A stretch of 64,000 nt of DNA from Salegentibacter sp. Hel_I_6 (GTDB lineage: Bacteria; Bacteroidota; Bacteroidia; Flavobacteriales; Flavobacteriaceae). The notes under the pieces are model-generated. The model was not told the origin of the DNA, searched no databases, and saw only the letters and a list, made by a program, of their open reading frames with translations. The DNA lies in the NCBI RefSeq assembly GCF_000745315.1, contig NZ_JQNQ01000001.1:1-64000 (forward strand). The letters are read 5' to 3'. This document shows, piece by piece, positions 36,901 through 45,464 of the stretch (the stretch's first letter is position 1; each line of letters starts with the position of its first letter). The translations under genes and the position numbers were made by a program.

Positions 36901-39053
36901 GCGCGACCTATTCTGAAGCATTTTGTACAGGAATTGATCCCGGCACCGTAACCGGTACAGAAATAGCTGGAAATAATATTTCCTATACCTGGCAATTGAG
37001 TACAGATGGGCCTGCTTCCGGTTTTGCTCCGGCCCCGGGCAATAATAATCAACAACATTATAATCCAGGAATTTTATACCAGGATATTTGGTTAAAACGA
37101 ATTGTAAACTCCGGTAGTTGTACTAAAGAATCCCCTGTATTATATATTCCCGTAAAGGGAAAAAACACCTGGACAGGGACCGAAAACACTAACTGGAACA
37201 ATACCGCTAATTGGAGTTGCAATACTTTACCAACCCTGGAAACCGATGTCTTGATTCCAGATAATTTAGCTTCCGGAAATTATCCTGAAATAAACACCGG
37301 AGCTAACGCCTTTGCTAAAGATCTTGTCATTGAAAATAATGCTTCAGTTAAAGTAAACGATAACTGGTTACGAATAGCAGGTAATCTTAACAATAACGGA
37401 ATTCTAAATACTGAAACCGGAAGTATTTCATTCCAGGGTGCTTCAGCTCAAATAATTCCTGATGCGGCTTTTCAGAATAATCGTATTAGAAATTTGAGAA
37501 TCGATAATACTTCGGGAGTAACTTCAGAAGCGATAATTGAAATTACCGGCACCTTAAAGGTAGAAAACGGAAATTTCAATACCGGAGATTACCTAACATT
37601 AATTTCTAATGAAAATCAAACCGCACTTATCGACGGTACAGGTAAAGGTGAAGTTATCGGTCTGGTAAATATGCAACGATATTTAGATAGAGCCTTTGGC
37701 TATAAATATTTCAGTTCTCCGTTTCAAAATTCAGTAGTTGAGGATTTTGCTCCCTATATGGATTTTCAGGATCCTGTAACCCAATTCCCAAACTTTTATC
37801 GTTATGATGAAAACCGAAATGTTGCTATAAACGATACGGTTCGAGATGCTACAGGTTGGACAGTTTATACAAATCCTGATAATATTCTGAATATAGCAGA
37901 AGGTTATGCACTTAATTTCGGAACTTTTACTGTTGCCCAAACCATAGAATTAATAGGTGAAGTAAATAATGGGGAAATTCCAGCAAAACAGTTATCAAAT
38001 AATCATCGTGACTATACCCGCGGCTTCCATCTGGTAGGAAACCCCTACCCGTCTCCAATAGATTGGAATGCTTACCAGGGATGGACAAAAACCAATATTG
38101 ATGACGGTATTTATTTTTTTACTGCCAGTGATAGCGATCAGTACACCGGAACTTATACTGCCTATGTAAACAATATTTCTACCGAAAATTTAATGGTAGA
38201 CGGTCGGTCTTCTAACATTATTCCTTCTATGCAGGGCTTTTTTATAAAAGTAAGCGATTCGGAAACTCAGGATTTGGTCAACGGAAGTTTTGGAATGAAT
38301 AATAATGTAAGGGTTACCGATTTCGAGCAAGAATTCTTCAGAACTCAAATGCCCGATCAAAAATCGTTAATTCGATTAGAGGCAGGATTTAAGGGAGCTA
38401 ATAAAAAAGATCCTATGGTGATCTATTTCTCATCTTATGCCACGCCTAATTTTGAAAAAGAAATGGATGCGCATAAATTGATGAATACCGATCCAGCGGT
38501 ACCAAGTTTTTACAATTTAACCGAAGACAAAAAAGAACTCTCTATTAATGCGATTCCATTTCCTGAAACCAGGAGTTATAAAAAAATTCCTTTAGGAATT
38601 AAAGCTGAAAAAAGCGGTGAAATGAAAATAAACCTCTCAGCAATAGATAATTTAAGTCCAAATTTCAATATTTATTTAATAGATCACACCAAAAGTATTG
38701 GTCAAAACCTGAGTAGAAGACCTGAGTACACATTCAATATTAAAGAAGGAACCCATAACTCACGATTTGAATTAATGTTTTCTGAAGAAGAGGTTACAAA
38801 TCCTGCAATAGCATTTAATGAACCATTTGATGTTGAAGTAAGAGATGGCGAGGTAATCGTAAAAATGAATTTAGAAGAAGGTCAGCAAGGAGTTTTACGT
38901 GCCAGCACTATGACAGGGCAAATACTTCAGGTAAAACCAGGTGGCGGTAATGATACAGTGACTTTTGAAGGAATAACCAGCGATGGGGTTTATATTATTA
39001 ATCTCCAGCTTGGGAAAGCCCAACACTCTAAAAAAATAGTAATCAAAAAATAA
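33915..39053 (+). CDS. Giant multidomain surface adhesin with T9SS sorting tail
   Basis: This 1712-aa protein has a signal peptide ending NGEAQQ and, in order: a PA14-like module (~165-305; IGSDDGSRLSVDGELIYNDW), three Ig-like repeats (~425-515, 522-615, 617-710) with the recurring core YQWQ, a repeated unit with SGFSPAPGNN / SGFAPAPGNN, and a SUEL/galactose-binding-lectin-like module (~915-1005; FASYGTP, ENCHANTSQ, FTDPCVGTVKQLYI). Long beta-rich regions lead to a ~75-residue C-terminal T9SS type-A sorting domain (GVYIINLQLGKAQHSKKIVIKK region). PA14 and lectin modules bind carbohydrate. It lies between the chaperone and usher-like genes, so a fibre tip or partner adhesin is likely by context. 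Confidence 0.85.
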   Translation: MEIKYPGISSCLKPGLFLVVFLFFGFNGEAQQILNVEPNSNSVCQGGDINFQFLVRNGQGGTVGFDTETIYTVQIVYTFQSGNTLYYTPVNSFDFTNKPGPPKRVFEERIISHTISIGRDIPPRNDYQLLITSTNPGVPVRTEGISAQNFQVNTNSNIVYTETESGNNSWIGHVYDGTNQNTTFDQNFNNYIGGYTENLSFDQSFGGNTNNFQLGTGSCAPSVYTETFAVKYRMNSNLEGLYALNIGSDDGSRLSVDGELIYNDWSDHAYRSNNILLSLSGNNELILDYYENSGGNRISVGQPQLLIENILSNNLNQILNSQNSGQAITGDEFNNLPNGMSRFGNGYQWVYSNMENGETNEIPGATNSSFTPNRNLAPFNTEGTYYIYRIATLTSSNNRLGNAYRASITSNPATVIIEEPINIIEQPGNITTCQGNQVNFIVNAEGQNLTYQWQRNDGGSSDNFFNIEANSSFQNARTSSLQVNANEIWLDNKRFRVVITDQNGNSIISNSALLRVNQSPRGVNTQPTNQVVCAGNDASFQTYTSNDNRQWQVSEDNGNSWVDLSNNEFYRNVNEQRLDIINAPVSFDQNLYRIKISNQNCSVFSNPANLKVYLDPITEQPSDVSAEFGNNAVIEAGVNGNNLSYQWQTFSSNWYNIDNNENYSGTRTNRLELINVGYFPIDGSRYRLLVTNENGCVSVSDTAFLNVGENQCPEEPTVDLNVPTIVCNGQVNINGNFTGTGPWNIQASINGQPFNLSINERDFNYPINIQESTTIEILNITDGNGCQNNSPNTSVSISLIDEIENNTIAGNQESCGNFNPNSLTGSDLGNEYSYTWEASTTNATSGFSPAPGNNDQSNYDPGTSDQTTWYRRKVNVQNCTEAVSNVVEVTVNSEITDNNISLFNGNTNTLQATANENGDVNLEAPEGTVFTYVNFASYGTPVNNVGNFNINENCHANTSQAVTESYLLGENSATIPATNGVFTDPCVGTVKQLYISATYSEAFCTGIDPGTVTGTEIAGNNISYTWQLSTDGPASGFAPAPGNNNQQHYNPGILYQDIWLKRIVNSGSCTKESPVLYIPVKGKNTWTGTENTNWNNTANWSCNTLPTLETDVLIPDNLASGNYPEINTGANAFAKDLVIENNASVKVNDNWLRIAGNLNNNGILNTETGSISFQGASAQIIPDAAFQNNRIRNLRIDNTSGVTSEAIIEITGTLKVENGNFNTGDYLTLISNENQTALIDGTGKGEVIGLVNMQRYLDRAFGYKYFSSPFQNSVVEDFAPYMDFQDPVTQFPNFYRYDENRNVAINDTVRDATGWTVYTNPDNILNIAEGYALNFGTFTVAQTIELIGEVNNGEIPAKQLSNNHRDYTRGFHLVGNPYPSPIDWNAYQGWTKTNIDDGIYFFTASDSDQYTGTYTAYVNNISTENLMVDGRSSNIIPSMQGFFIKVSDSETQDLVNGSFGMNNNVRVTDFEQEFFRTQMPDQKSLIRLEAGFKGANKKDPMVIYFSSYATPNFEKEMDAHKLMNTDPAVPSFYNLTEDKKELSINAIPFPETRSYKKIPLGIKAEKSGEMKINLSAIDNLSPNFNIYLIDHTKSIGQNLSRRPEYTFNIKEGTHNSRFELMFSEEEVTNPAIAFNEPFDVEVRDGEVIVKMNLEEGQQGVLRASTMTGQILQVKPGGGNDTVTFEGITSDGVYIINLQLGKAQHSKKIVIKK

Positions 39054-39061
39054 AAAACAAT

Positions 39062-39580
39062 ATGCATAATTTCGGTTTTTTCAGAAAATATATTTGGCTA
39101 TTGTTATTTATATTTTCGACAGTAGAAATTAGCGCTCAGGAGAATCCTCCTATCCCAATAGAAGTTGAAGTTAGAACCTCCAGAAACCTTAATTTTGGCT
39201 CGTTTACTGCTGGAAACAGTGGTGGAAATGTTACGGTAAGTTTTGATGACCAACGAACCGTAGATGGTGATATTTTTGAATTGAATTTTGGCCAACCTGT
39301 ATCTGCAGCACTATTTGATGTTTACGCAAATCCCGGTACAATTATTCAAATTGAAGATATGGGTTCATATCCATTAATAAATCAGGATACTGGTCTGGAA
39401 ATTCGACTGCTGATTAACAGTTTTAGTACTGGGCAGCGCACCTTCGTAACCCAGGCGCCCAATTCACAAACCCCTAATGAAGTTTTTGTTGGCGGAACAT
39501 TACAAATTCCTTCAGATAATTCTGGAAATCTTCCAGGCAACTATCTTGGTACCTTTACCCTTAATTTTATTCATCAATAG
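39062..39580 (+). CDS. DUF4402-like secreted protein, pilin-like subunit 4
   Basis: This 172-aa protein has a signal peptide ending EISAQ. The mature start ENPPIPIEVEVRTSRNLNFG lines up with the other subunits but lacks their Ser/Ala/Thr-rich lead. The C-terminus GNYLGTFTLNFIHQ keeps Gly at 14 and hydrophobics at 4, 6 and 8, but has His instead of Tyr at the penultimate position. It sits 8 bp after the adhesin and 17 bp before the usher-like gene, consistent with a minor or adaptor subunit. Confidence 0.78.
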   Translation: MHNFGFFRKYIWLLLFIFSTVEISAQENPPIPIEVEVRTSRNLNFGSFTAGNSGGNVTVSFDDQRTVDGDIFELNFGQPVSAALFDVYANPGTIIQIEDMGSYPLINQDTGLEIRLLINSFSTGQRTFVTQAPNSQTPNEVFVGGTLQIPSDNSGNLPGNYLGTFTLNFIHQ

Positions 39581-39597
39581 TAAGAAAGCTCGGCTTA

Positions 39598-42165
39598 ATG
39601 CAAACCCTACTTCGCTTTTTTTCTATGGAGATTAATATAAAGCTATTTCCGGTAATTATAGTGATGCTCATTTCTCTTCAAGGAATGGCCCAGGAAGATT
39701 TTCCAGAATACGATGAATTAAGCGTAGAAATGAATGTGCCCGACCTTGGAACTATAGAAATCCCAATTGCTATAAAAGGTCAGGATGCTTTTATTCCAGT
39801 AAAAGAACTTTTCGATTATTTAAAGATAAAAAACGAAGAAACTACAAATGGAATAGCAGGTTTTATTATTAACCCCGATTCTACATACCAGATAAATCCT
39901 TCTGAAAACAGGATAATTTATAAAAATGAAGAATTTCCACTTTCTGAAGAGCAATACATACAAACCCCACTCAATCTTTATCTAAAATCGAATCTCTTTG
40001 GAGAAATCTTCGGTCTAAATACTAATTTTTCCTTTAGAAGTCTCTCGGTAACCATGAAAACTGAGAAAGATCTCCCTGTTATAAAGGAAATGCGACTTAA
40101 AAAAGTGAGGGAAAACCTGAATCGTGTAAGAGGTATTGTAGAGCCTGACACTAGCCTTGCCAGAAGTTATCCTTTTTTTAAAGGCGGTGCGTTAGATTGG
40201 GGCGTAGTCACCACACAACAAAGTGAATTCGAAAATGACAACCGCTTATCTTTAGGCCTTGGTACGATTTTTCTTGGAGGCGAAACCAATTTAATGCTAA
40301 ATTACTCCACTCGGGTTCCCTTCGATTCCCGAAACCAGTTTTATCAATGGCGCTATGTAAATAATGAAAGCCGATTGTTTAAACAGGTTACCGCCGGTAG
40401 AATTTTCACGAGAGCCACTTCTTCCCTATTTGCCCCTGTAAGTGGTGTACAGGTAAGTAACAGTCCGTTTCAAAATCGAAGATCTTTTGGTACTTATTTG
40501 CTTAATGATTATACCGAACCCCGTTGGACGGTAGAGTTATACGTAAATAATATTTTAGTTGAATTTACCCAGGCTGATGCTTCAGGTTTTTACACTTTTG
40601 AGGTGCCGCTTATGTATGGTAATACAGCTGTAAGTTTAAGATTTTATGGTCCTTACGGCGAAGAACGTATAGAACAGCGGGTGATAAATATTCCCTACAA
40701 TTTTGTTCCAAAAAATGAATTGGAATACACCCTTAGCGCGGGAATTGTAGAAAATGAAGATCTGGACCGCTTTTCACGCTTAAATTTTAACTACGGACTC
40801 AGCAATTCTATTACTATTGGGGGTGGTGCCGAGTATTTTACCGGGGTTTTAGACCAGGAAGTTATGCCATTTGTAAATTCCTCTATTCGTTTTGCTTCAA
40901 ATTTTCTCTTTACGGGAGAATATATGCACGGGGTTAAAGGAGAAGGAATATTGAGTTATCGCACCCCAGGAAATATCCAGGTAGATCTTAATTATATAAA
41001 ATACGATGAAGATCAAACCGCCATCAATTTTAATTATTTAGAGGAAAGAAAAGTGAGTTTTTCTGCACCAATTCGGTCTAAGAATTTCTCTATGTTCAGC
41101 AGGTTTAGTGTGAACCAGATCATTATGCCAACTACCGAATTTACTACTGCGCAATTATTACTTTCAGGGGCAATTATGGGCATTAGCACTAACCTAACTA
41201 CTTATGGAATTTATAATGATAGGGTAAAACAGCCCACAATTTATACCTCGCTTTCTCAGAATTACCGACTTCCGAATAAATTTTTATTTTCTCCCCAGGT
41301 ACAATATGATTTCAGCCGAAATCAATTCAATAACATTATCCTGGAAGTAGAACGCCCGATTTTTGAAAACGGATTTCTAAATGTCGCCTATGAAAATAAT
41401 ATGCTTAGAAATGCCCACATTTTTGAAGTTGGTCTAAGATATGCCTTCAATTTTGCGCAAACCTCGGTAACCTCTAGAATTGGAAACAGAAATAATTCCT
41501 TTGTACAATCTGCTCGTGGTAGTTTGTTGTTAGACGATAATACCGGCTATATTATGGCAAATAACCGTACTGCAATGTCCAGAGCTGCGCTAAGCATAAT
41601 TCCATTTCTTGACTACAATTCCAATGGCAAAAGGGATCCTATGGAACCTAGTATAGCCGGCCTGGAACTAAAAAATACTTCTGGAAGGCTTTCTTATAAC
41701 GAGGATCAAACGGTATTAAGAATTACCGAACTTCAGCCTTATATAGACATTATTCTTGAGGTTGATCCAAACAGCCTGGATAATATTGCCTGGAAAGTAA
41801 GGAACGAAAAGATAAAAGTGCACACGGTTCCTAATCAATTTCAGGAAATTGAAGTACCGATAGAGGTTTTAGGCGAAGTTGCAGGAATGGTCTATTTTAA
41901 AGAAGGAAACAGTCTTCGTGGCCAGGGTAGAATTACAGTAAATATTCTAGATAAAAATGGAAACCTTGTAAAAGAAATTTTAACCGAAGGAGATGGCTAC
42001 TTTACTTATTTAGGATTAAAACCAGGCGAATATACTGCTGAGATAGACCCGGTGCAAATGCAGAAATTAGGTTATACATCCAGCAAATCAATCGAGTTTG
42101 AAATTCAGGTAGATGAATACGGCGATATTGTTGATACGCTAGAATTTACTATTGAAGCCGATTAA
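39598..42165 (+). CDS. Usher-like outer-membrane assembly protein
   Basis: This 855-aa protein has a signal peptide ending QGMAQ (starts at 39598 or 39625 both possible). An N-terminal periplasmic domain (~32-140; IKGQDAFIPVKELFDYLKIK) is followed by a long barrel. The usher-type plug region (~277-365) contains PVSGVQVSNSPFQNRRSFGT, RWTVELYVNN and ADASGFYTFEVPLMYGNT, which resembles the 'G-v-q-v ... vElyvNg ... G.F.f.dvp' pattern of fimbrial ushers. The C-terminal periplasmic part has DYNSNGKRDPMEP near residue 671 and a carboxypeptidase-regulatory-like sandwich (~758-830; GDGYFTYLGLKPGEYT). It closely recalls the alternate (CfaC/EcpC-like) ushers. Confidence 0.75.
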   Translation: MQTLLRFFSMEINIKLFPVIIVMLISLQGMAQEDFPEYDELSVEMNVPDLGTIEIPIAIKGQDAFIPVKELFDYLKIKNEETTNGIAGFIINPDSTYQINPSENRIIYKNEEFPLSEEQYIQTPLNLYLKSNLFGEIFGLNTNFSFRSLSVTMKTEKDLPVIKEMRLKKVRENLNRVRGIVEPDTSLARSYPFFKGGALDWGVVTTQQSEFENDNRLSLGLGTIFLGGETNLMLNYSTRVPFDSRNQFYQWRYVNNESRLFKQVTAGRIFTRATSSLFAPVSGVQVSNSPFQNRRSFGTYLLNDYTEPRWTVELYVNNILVEFTQADASGFYTFEVPLMYGNTAVSLRFYGPYGEERIEQRVINIPYNFVPKNELEYTLSAGIVENEDLDRFSRLNFNYGLSNSITIGGGAEYFTGVLDQEVMPFVNSSIRFASNFLFTGEYMHGVKGEGILSYRTPGNIQVDLNYIKYDEDQTAINFNYLEERKVSFSAPIRSKNFSMFSRFSVNQIIMPTTEFTTAQLLLSGAIMGISTNLTTYGIYNDRVKQPTIYTSLSQNYRLPNKFLFSPQVQYDFSRNQFNNIILEVERPIFENGFLNVAYENNMLRNAHIFEVGLRYAFNFAQTSVTSRIGNRNNSFVQSARGSLLLDDNTGYIMANNRTAMSRAALSIIPFLDYNSNGKRDPMEPSIAGLELKNTSGRLSYNEDQTVLRITELQPYIDIILEVDPNSLDNIAWKVRNEKIKVHTVPNQFQEIEVPIEVLGEVAGMVYFKEGNSLRGQGRITVNILDKNGNLVKEILTEGDGYFTYLGLKPGEYTAEIDPVQMQKLGYTSSKSIEFEIQVDEYGDIVDTLEFTIEAD

Positions 42166-42213
42166 AAAAAAACGATTTCTTCGCAAAATATCTTCTAACT
42201 TACTATCGAAGAT

Positions 42214-43560
42214 TCAAATCAAAAACCATAATAATAAAGAAACCAGCAAACCAACAATTGCGATGATGGTTGTCATCATAGACCAGGTTCTAAAAGTTTG
42301 TTTCTCGGTTAATCCCAAATATTGACCTACCAGCCAAAACCCGCTATCGTTAACGTGAGATAAAATTGAAGCTCCCGAGGCAATCGCAATCACTATAAGT
42401 GAAGTTTGCGCCATAGAATAATCTCCACTGGTTAAAGTTGGGGCGGTAATCCCTGCGGCAGTGATCATCGCAACCGTAGAAGAACCTTGTAAAACTCTTA
42501 CCAGGGCGGCCACGATAAATCCGAACATTAAAGGATTAAACCACGCATGGTTCAGGGAATCGGCAATCATTTCTCCTGCCCCGGTATTGATAAGTATTTG
42601 TTTAAAAGCTCCACCGGCACCGGTTAGTAAAATAATTATTCCCGCTGCCTGGAATGACTTTGTAGCCACTTTCAGTAAAAATTCTTTTTGCATTCCCCGT
42701 CTTACTCCCAAAAAATACCAGGCAACAAGATTGGCAATTATTAAAGCCGAAAAAGGATGACCAATTAATTCTATGGTGTATAAAATTTCCGAAGAAATTG
42801 AAATACTATCAAACAAAGGACTTTGCACTAAAGTATTGGCTACAATAAGAAAAATAGGAATTAGAATAATAGAAATAATCAGTCCCGGTGAGGGCGCTTT
42901 TTCTTCATCATAGTCTATTTCTTCGGTAAAAGTCTTAGGTTCAATCTGGATTCTTTTAGAGATATATCGCGCGAAAATTGGTCCGCTGATTATTGCTGCA
43001 GGAATTCCTGCTAAAAAACCGAAAACAATTACCCAACCTAGATCTGCACCCAAAATATCGGCCACTGCAATAGGACCTGGAGTTGGCGGAATAAAGGCAT
43101 GAGTTATCGCTAAGCCAGCAAGCAGCGGCAAAGCATAAAGCAACAGGGATTTTCCGGTACGTTTGCTCAACGCATAAGTTACCGGAACTAAAATTATAAA
43201 GGCCACATCAAAAAATACAGGAATCGCTACGGCAAAACCGGTTACCATCATGGCCCACGGTGCTTTTTTGTCTCCTGTTTTTTTCAATAAAAAAGATGCC
43301 AGACGTTGCGCCCCGCCAGATTGTTCTAAAACTCCGCCAAATAAAGCTCCTAAACCTACTACCGTTGCCACAAATCCCAAGGTACTGCCCATGCCATCTT
43401 TCATGGTATCCAGAATTTCAGTTGCAGGCATTCCCGCGAGAATTCCTAGGGCAATACAAACAATTAACAGCGATAAAAAAGCCTGAATTTTGAGTTTTAG
43501 AATAAGGAAAAGTAAAAGGGCAATTCCTGCGAAAACGGCAAAGAGTAATTGTAAATCCAT
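42214..43560 (-). CDS. Gluconate:H+ symporter, GntP family
   Basis: This 448-aa inner-membrane permease has about 12-14 hydrophobic segments. GntP hallmarks include HAFIPPTPGPIAVADILGADLG, GAGGAFKQILINTGAG and SHVNDSGFWLVGQYLGLTEKQTFRTW. It imports gluconate or a related sugar acid. It is third in a tightly linked operon: its ATG shares a base with the stop of the gluconokinase/6PGDH gene. Confidence 0.94.
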   Translation of the reverse strand: MDLQLLFAVFAGIALLLFLILKLKIQAFLSLLIVCIALGILAGMPATEILDTMKDGMGSTLGFVATVVGLGALFGGVLEQSGGAQRLASFLLKKTGDKKAPWAMMVTGFAVAIPVFFDVAFIILVPVTYALSKRTGKSLLLYALPLLAGLAITHAFIPPTPGPIAVADILGADLGWVIVFGFLAGIPAAIISGPIFARYISKRIQIEPKTFTEEIDYDEEKAPSPGLIISIILIPIFLIVANTLVQSPLFDSISISSEILYTIELIGHPFSALIIANLVAWYFLGVRRGMQKEFLLKVATKSFQAAGIIILLTGAGGAFKQILINTGAGEMIADSLNHAWFNPLMFGFIVAALVRVLQGSSTVAMITAAGITAPTLTSGDYSMAQTSLIVIAIASGASILSHVNDSGFWLVGQYLGLTEKQTFRTWSMMTTIIAIVGLLVSLLLWFLI

Positions 43561-45464
43561 TAATTATCGTTTTTCCATTGGGTATGAAAAAATTCTCCTC
43601 GAGGCTTATCGGTACGTTCATAAGTATGCGCCCCAAAATAATCCCTTTGCGCCTGTAGCATATTTGCAGCATTTTGCGCCGATGTAAAATTTAAAAGATA
43701 ATTTGTCGCCGCCGATAAAACCGGCACCGCATAACCCGCTTGTAAAGCGACTGCCACTGTTTTACTCAGTGCAACCTGATTAAGCCTAATCTCTGAAATA
43801 ATATTCTTATTCTTTAATAAGTGATTATCTGAATTCTTAAAAATATCTACCAAATCTTCCATCAAACCCGATCGAATAATGCAGCCGTTGGTCCAAACCC
43901 GGGAAATTTCCGATAAATTGAGCTTCCAGTTATATTCTGAAGAAGCCACCCGAAGCAGATCATAACCTATAGCGTGGTTAATGATACTACCACTTCTATA
44001 TGCCTGAAATAAATCCTTTTTTACATCGTCAATATTGCCTGTTTGTATTTTATCCTGTTCATAAACCTTTTGAGCTTCCACACGCTGATCTTTCATTCCA
44101 GAAATATTCCTGGCTAAAACTGCTGCGGTAATTGTATCTAAAGGCACGCCAAGTTCTAAAGCTGTATTAGTAGACCAACCGCCGGTTCCTTTCTGTTTTG
44201 CTGTGTCTAGAATTTCATCGATCAGAAAACCTTCATTTTCTTTTTTCCGAAGAATATCTATAGAAATTTCTAACAAATAGCTCTTCATTTCCTTATTCCA
44301 GGATTCAAAAAGATCTGCAATTGTTTCAGGGTTTGAGTTGGTATAAAATCTCAGGAAGTGATAGATCTCTGCAATTAGTTGCATTTCGCCATATTCAATA
44401 CCATTGTGCAGCATCTTTACGAAATGTCCAGCACCATCGGGGCCTATATGAGTGCAGCAAGGCTTTCCGTTTTTATCTTTCGCGGCAATTTTTTCCAAAA
44501 ATGGCCCCGTTTGCATATAAGCTTCGGCAGAACCACCGGGCATAATCGAAGGACCCTTTAAGGCGCCTTCTTCCCCACCCGATATTCCGCAACCCATAAA
44601 ATGAATTCCTTTTTCGCTTAAAGCCTGTTCGAGTCGTAAAGTATCTTTATAATGGGAATTTCCACCATCGGTAATGATATCGCCTTTTTGCAAATGAGGA
44701 AGTAAACTTTCAATAACAGCATCAACAGGAGCTCCGGCGTTTACCATTAATAATATTTTCCTGGGACGTTTTAGGGAGGAAACGAATTCCTTTAAATCAT
44801 CAAAGCCCTGAAAACTATACTTTTCAGCATTTTGCTGAACAAAATCTTTAGCAACATTTTCTTCTTCTCCTGGAATATGCCGATTAAAAACAGAAACTTC
44901 AATATTTTTCGAAAGTAGGTTTAGGGCCAGGCTTTTACCCATAACTCCAAGACCTATAAGTCCCATTTCTGCTTTATGAACATTCAAATTTGTCATGATT
45001 GTTTTTAAAATATTTTCTTCAGAAGTGTTTACATTTATTTGTAATGCATTTTTGGGTTTTTCCAGGGTTTCAAATTGAGAATTAAGCATTTCAGACTTAA
45101 AATAATGGCCTTTTCTTGATTCTAATCGATTTAAAATCACTTCATAATCTGCTTGCAGGAAGATCCATTTTAAATCCTGCTTTGGAATTGAAGTTAGTTG
45201 CGTTCGGTATTTCTCCTTTAAAGCAGAACAGGCCAATACAGCGCCAGTATTTTTATTCCATTTTTTAATATTTTCAGCTAAAACTGTTAACCAACCTTTT
45301 CGGTCTTCATCCTGCAGCGGAGTTCCATTTTTCATTTTCTCCACATTTTCTGGCGGATGAAAATCGTCTGCATCATAAAAGGATAAATTCAACTCCTTAG
45401 CCAGCAATTTTCCAATAGTAGTTTTCCCAGATCCCGAAACACCCATCACAACATAAACGCTCAT
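43560..45464 (-). CDS. Fused gluconokinase / 6-phosphogluconate dehydrogenase
   Basis: This 634-aa bifunctional enzyme has a GntK-type kinase at residues 1-~165 (P-loop GVSGSGKT at 8-15, DADDFHPPENVEKM substrate loop) that makes 6-phosphogluconate. Residues ~166-634 are a full-length Gnd (NADP fold GLIGLGVMG from 168, GGNSHYKD, CGISGGEEGALKGPSIMPGG, KGTGGW near 425-430) that oxidises it to ribulose 5-phosphate. Fusion lets one protein take imported gluconate into the pentose phosphate pathway. It shares one base with the genes on both sides. Both domains keep their key motifs, so both should be active. Confidence 0.95.
   Translation of the reverse strand: MSVYVVMGVSGSGKTTIGKLLAKELNLSFYDADDFHPPENVEKMKNGTPLQDEDRKGWLTVLAENIKKWNKNTGAVLACSALKEKYRTQLTSIPKQDLKWIFLQADYEVILNRLESRKGHYFKSEMLNSQFETLEKPKNALQINVNTSEENILKTIMTNLNVHKAEMGLIGLGVMGKSLALNLLSKNIEVSVFNRHIPGEEENVAKDFVQQNAEKYSFQGFDDLKEFVSSLKRPRKILLMVNAGAPVDAVIESLLPHLQKGDIITDGGNSHYKDTLRLEQALSEKGIHFMGCGISGGEEGALKGPSIMPGGSAEAYMQTGPFLEKIAAKDKNGKPCCTHIGPDGAGHFVKMLHNGIEYGEMQLIAEIYHFLRFYTNSNPETIADLFESWNKEMKSYLLEISIDILRKKENEGFLIDEILDTAKQKGTGGWSTNTALELGVPLDTITAAVLARNISGMKDQRVEAQKVYEQDKIQTGNIDDVKKDLFQAYRSGSIINHAIGYDLLRVASSEYNWKLNLSEISRVWTNGCIIRSGLMEDLVDIFKNSDNHLLKNKNIISEIRLNQVALSKTVAVALQAGYAVPVLSAATNYLLNFTSAQNAANMLQAQRDYFGAHTYERTDKPRGEFFHTQWKNDN

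Noticed and set aside
31241..42165. Reading the fibre cluster as type V (Mfa/FimA) pili
   Set aside because: Type V subunits are lipoproteins with a lipobox and Arg-protease cleavage. The DUF4402 proteins here have ordinary signal peptides, and the cluster has a chaperone and a usher-like barrel.
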